From assembly GCA_025408405.1 (NCBI GenBank), contig JANYJE010000070.1:1-64000 (forward strand): a stretch of DNA of 64,000 nucleotides. Direction: 5' to 3'. A model generated the notes under the pieces. That model saw only the letters and a list, made by a program, of their open reading frames with translations, made no database searches and was not told the DNA's origin. Shown piece after piece: positions 61,875 to 64,000 of the stretch (its first letter is position 1; each line of letters opens with the position of its first letter). The position numbers were made by a program, and so were the translations under genes. Origin of the DNA: Nitrosomonadales bacterium (GTDB lineage Bacteria; Pseudomonadota; Gammaproteobacteria; Burkholderiales; Gallionellaceae).

Positions 61875-62082
61875 CTGTTCAGCCAACTTGTTTTTCCAGT
61901 TTCAATTCGAAGGCGAAACAAGGCGACGACGAAGAAAACCTGGTGCAGTGCACGCCAACCTCGCTGGCGAAGTTAGCCCGTTAGGGCGGCGGCAGCTACA
62001 GCTACAGCGCGAGAAGCACGGCTGGGCGTGAGCGAGGAAGCCAACGCAGTGTCAGCGATGAAGTGAAATTGGAGGGTTGATC

Positions 62083-62517
62083 ATGCAAGCTGATGTGAGC
62101 ATTACCACCGTTGCACACGTGATCCAGCTGGCGGTGGCCCCTGTGTTCCTGCTGACCGGTGTGGGAGCAATCCTGGCGGTGATAATCAATCGTCTGGGGC
62201 GCATCATCGACCGTTTTCGCGTGCTGGAACACACATCGCCCAGTGCGGAAGAAGTGGGTGCGCATCATGCTGAAATGGCCGCGCTGGCCCATCGTGAGAG
62301 GGTGATCTACTGGTCAATCAGCCTGTGTACTGTGTGTGCACTGCTGATCTGCGTGGTGATTGCAACGCTGTTTGTGGGGGCGATGATGGGCGTGGAATTG
62401 TCGGGTGCCATCGCGCTGCTGTTTATTCTCGCCATGCTTGCCTTGATTGCAGGGCTGCTGAGCTTTCTGCGTGAAATCTACATCGCAACCGGCAGCATAC
62501 ACCGGACTGCAAAATAG
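62083..62517 (+). CDS. DUF2721-family membrane protein
   Basis: The 144-residue protein has three hydrophobic segments and the DUF2721 start (VAHVIQLAVAPVFLLTGVGAILAVIINRLGRIIDR), with HRERVIYWSISLCTVCALLICVVIATLF. Function unknown. ATG 62083 lies six bases after GGAGGG. The 208-base stretch before it is GC-rich, with repeated AGCTACAGCTACAG, and shows no gene. Confidence 0.82.
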   Translation: MQADVSITTVAHVIQLAVAPVFLLTGVGAILAVIINRLGRIIDRFRVLEHTSPSAEEVGAHHAEMAALAHRERVIYWSISLCTVCALLICVVIATLFVGAMMGVELSGAIALLFILAMLALIAGLLSFLREIYIATGSIHRTAK

Positions 62518-62573
62518 CGGCTGGTGCATGGCGCCACGTGCGCGCCAATCTTTGACTATCCCGCTTCCCCGAC

Positions 62574-63176
62574 ATGACCAGCATGGATCCCCTTTCCCCT
62601 CAGGCCGAACCGGCGCCTGCCGACAAGATAAGCAGAAAACGTGTATGGCTGCGGCGCGCGCTGGAGCTGTTGCTGGTGATCGCTGTATTCATGGGGGTGC
62701 GTGCCTGGCAGCAGCGCGATATCGTGAGTGGCAAGGCTCCCGCCTTGCACGGCGAGCTGCTCGACCAGCGGCCATTTGTGATGCCTGCCAAGCCGGGGAA
62801 ACCCGTGCTGGTACAGTTCTGGGCTACATGGTGCGCGATTTGCCGCACCGAGCAAGGCACGATTGAAAAATTGGCCGGCGAAAATCTGGCCGGGCAAAAA
62901 TTGGCTGGCGAGAACCAAGTCGACGCCCGCTTCGGGGTGGTGACGGTGGCGATGCAAAGCGGCACGCACGAGTCGCTTTGCAGATTCATGGCGGAGCAGA
63001 AATTGAGCTTTCCCGTTTTGAATGACCCCGAGGGGCTGGTTGCAGCGACGTGGGGCGTGCACGCCGTTCCGGCCAGTTTCATCATCGATAGCAGTGGCCA
63101 GGTGCGCTTTGTCGAGATCGGTTATACGACCGAAATTGGGTTGCGCCTGCGCCTGTGGCTGGCGCAGTATTTATAA
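62574..63176 (+). CDS. Membrane-anchored thioredoxin-like (TlpA/redoxin) protein
   Basis: The 200-residue protein has an N-terminal anchor (ALELLLVIAVFMGVRAW) and a periplasmic thioredoxin fold with active site WATWCAICRTEQ (CAIC, not the more common CPYC or CVPC) and cis-Pro in VHAVPASFIID. It probably reduces or forms disulfides in the periplasm. A local duplication gives KLAGENLAGQKLAGENQ after the active-site helix (about 62867-62920). Confidence 0.85.
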   Translation: MTSMDPLSPQAEPAPADKISRKRVWLRRALELLLVIAVFMGVRAWQQRDIVSGKAPALHGELLDQRPFVMPAKPGKPVLVQFWATWCAICRTEQGTIEKLAGENLAGQKLAGENQVDARFGVVTVAMQSGTHESLCRFMAEQKLSFPVLNDPEGLVAATWGVHAVPASFIIDSSGQVRFVEIGYTTEIGLRLRLWLAQYL

Positions 63177-63209
63177 TCGAACAATGTAAAATCAGACGGG
63201 GTACATTAA

Positions 63210-63575
63210 ATGAAAGAACGAAAAATCATCCCCATCCTCCCGGCTGCGGAAGCGAGCGCAAACGATTCCTCATGCAGCGCTGCCGAGGCCTACGCGCTGA
63301 TGGTGCTGGGGGATTCGATGCTGCCCGAGTTCGAGGATGGTGACGTTATAGTCGTCGAGCCGGAAGGTCTTGCACGCGACGGCTCCTTCGTGATCGCATT
63401 TCATAACGAAGAGCACATCTTGCGCCAGTTGCGTATCCAGTATGGCCGTTACTCGCTGGTGGCGCTCAACGAACAATATCCAAGTATGGATGTGCCCGGT
63501 ATCGAGGTGGTTAAGGGAGTGGTGATACAGAAGTCCAAGCCGGGCAAGCGCAAACATTCAAAATCCTACATCTGA
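63210..63575 (+). CDS. S24/LexA-fold protein lacking the usual catalytic lysine
   Basis: The 121-residue protein has the LexA/UmuD peptidase fold with the serine motif LMVLGDSMLPEFEDGDVIVVEP, but no DNA-binding domain. The second strand, where LexA has the dyad lysine (VKRL), reads ILRQLRI, so the lysine is Arg. The cleft may bind rather than cut. Related stand-alone proteins occur in betaproteobacteria. It lies 33 bases after the thioredoxin-like gene and before a repeat-rich spacer. Confidence 0.75.
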   Translation: MKERKIIPILPAAEASANDSSCSAAEAYALMVLGDSMLPEFEDGDVIVVEPEGLARDGSFVIAFHNEEHILRQLRIQYGRYSLVALNEQYPSMDVPGIEVVKGVVIQKSKPGKRKHSKSYI

Positions 63576-63584
63576 CAGAACCAA

Positions 63585-63651
63585 GCCACCGAGCACACAG
63601 AGAAAAACGCGGTCACAATGACGCAGCTTCGCTCTCTGTGTACTCTGTGGC
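63585..63651. repeat. CACAGAG-type inverted repeat
   Basis: GCCACCGAGCACACAGAGA (63585-63603) pairs, with two mismatches, with TCTCTGTGTACTCTGTGGC (63633-63651). Elements with CACAGAG ends are spread through many bacterial genomes as non-coding repeats. Confidence 0.7.
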
Positions 63652-63662
63652 AAGGTATTTGA

Positions 63663-63830
63663 GCTTGTGGCTCCGACGTCACGTTGTGCTTCGCACAACA
63701 TGAGTCTTCACCGCAAGGTGAAATAATTGTTCAGCCGAAATTAGGGCCTTGTGGCTACGGCATCACATCACGCTACGCGAGATATGAGCCTACACCGTAA
63801 AGTGAAGGAATTCTTCAGCCGAAGAATTCC
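63663..63830. repeat. Two degenerate tandem units of about 85 bases next to dnaJ
   Basis: Unit 1 starts GCTTGTGGCTCCGACGTCAC (63663) and unit 2 CCTTGTGGCTACGGCATCAC (63747). Both continue with ATGAG(T/C)C, ACACCG-like bases, GTGAA and end in TTCAGCCGAA. The end of unit 2 forms the stop region of dnaJ. Confidence 0.65.
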
Positions 63831-63839
63831 TTCACTTTA
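63798..63839. terminator. Perfect 19-base inverted repeat spanning the dnaJ stop
   Basis: Arms 63798-63816 and 63821-63839 are exact reverse complements around AGCC. The right arm codes the last residues of DnaJ (KVKEFFG). As RNA from the minus strand it forms a very stable hairpin at the end of the dnaJ message. Confidence 0.7.
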
Positions 63840-64000
63840 TCCATCCAGGATTTGGCACGGGGGCTGTGGCGGGCGCTGTCCTGTTCGCTGATGCTTTCGA
63901 ATTCGCGCAACAGTTCTTTTTGGCGCTCGGTCAGCTTCACCGGCGTTTCCACCACGACGTGGCAGTTCAGGTCGCCATGCGTGTTGTTGCGCATGCCCTT
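63815..64000 (-). CDS. dnaJ: DnaJ chaperone, C-terminal end (partial)
   Basis: On the minus strand a frame enters from the right edge and stops at TGA (63817-63815). The 61 residues read [21 protein letters not shown], then [13 protein letters not shown] and a tail ending KVKEFFG. This is the last part of the client-binding domain and the dimerisation end of DnaJ, the co-chaperone of DnaK. The rest lies outside the window. Confidence 0.93.
   Translation of the reverse strand, partial: KGMRNNTHGDLNCHVVVETPVKLTERQKELLREFESISEQDSARHSPRAKSWMDKVKEFFG

Noticed and set aside
60399-61886. 495-codon minus-strand frame opposite thrC
   Set aside because: Antisense shadow of a GC-rich gene; thrC is unmistakable on the plus strand.
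61875-62082. GC-rich spacer with AGCTACAGCTACAG as a possible RNA gene
   Set aside because: No cloverleaf or known RNA motif; an open frame there only continues the thrC shadow.

Overview
The window looks like a chromosomal segment from a neutrophilic iron-oxidising betaproteobacterium of the Gallionellaceae, close to Sideroxydans. The main reason is a complete mtoD-mtoA-mtoB-cymA gene set (7530-12258), the extracellular Fe(II) electron-uptake pathway known from Sideroxydans lithotrophicus. The GC-rich coding, the class I archaeal-type aldolase, the heavy use of GGDEF/EAL/HDOD signalling proteins and the betaproteobacterial housekeeping gene order agree with this. Taxonomy is inferred from gene content only.

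Layout. 1-4342: an MFS transporter end, a decayed antitoxin, an aldehyde dehydrogenase, two single-helix microproteins and an old-yellow-enzyme-type reductase. 4423-7047: a NitT/TauT-type ABC importer (binding protein, permease, ATPase). 7443-12258: the Mto operon with a perfect FNR-type box in front of it. 12335-17773: an orphan GspE/PilB-type ATPase, a phosphotransferase/P-loop kinase fusion, a NYN-LOTUS protein and a class I aldolase. 17799-20755 (minus strand): an outer-membrane protein, a patatin lipoprotein, a truncated hemerythrin, SirB2 and a DsrC-like protein, divergent from a MarR gene. 21379-22983: serB and a PilZ/YcgR-type protein.

The most unusual region is 23116-29247. A near-consensus promoter leads into a c-di-GMP-I (GEMM) riboswitch. 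Downstream on the same strand lie a protein of unknown function, a COG2229-type small GTPase, a fused ABC-ATPase/dual-specificity phosphatase, two nearly identical roadblock-like proteins, a third roadblock protein, and a 2Fe-2S/flavoreductase/truncated-globin/zinc-ribbon fusion. This resembles a Streptomyces conservon (roadblock plus GTPase) rebuilt with a phosphatase and a redox or gas-sensing module under c-di-GMP control. A second, more divergent GEMM-like element (about 30235-30330) lies in front of a PAS-GGDEF-EAL protein, so c-di-GMP probably feeds back on its own turnover. An HDOD protein follows.

34458-46539 holds mfd, a free-standing CZB protein, a large membrane PAS/GAF diguanylate cyclase, ispD-ispF, tsaB-rimI-uracil-DNA glycosylase and a REC-GGDEF regulator. 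46871-50423 is an AT-richer patch of three secreted or membrane-anchored proteins (two propeller-like, one ankyrin). 50668-57231 (minus strand) contains an MBL hydrolase and HDOD pair, queD, and a TgpA/DUF58/MoxR/Mth938 operon. 57353-61874 is alaA-hom-cupin-thrC, with the cupin bracketed by two mirror-image copies of an ATTCCC-type repeat. 62083-64000 has a DUF2721 protein, a thioredoxin-like protein, an S24-fold protein without the usual lysine, a repeat-rich spacer and the 3' end of dnaJ. No rRNA, tRNA, CRISPR array or intact insertion sequence was seen.
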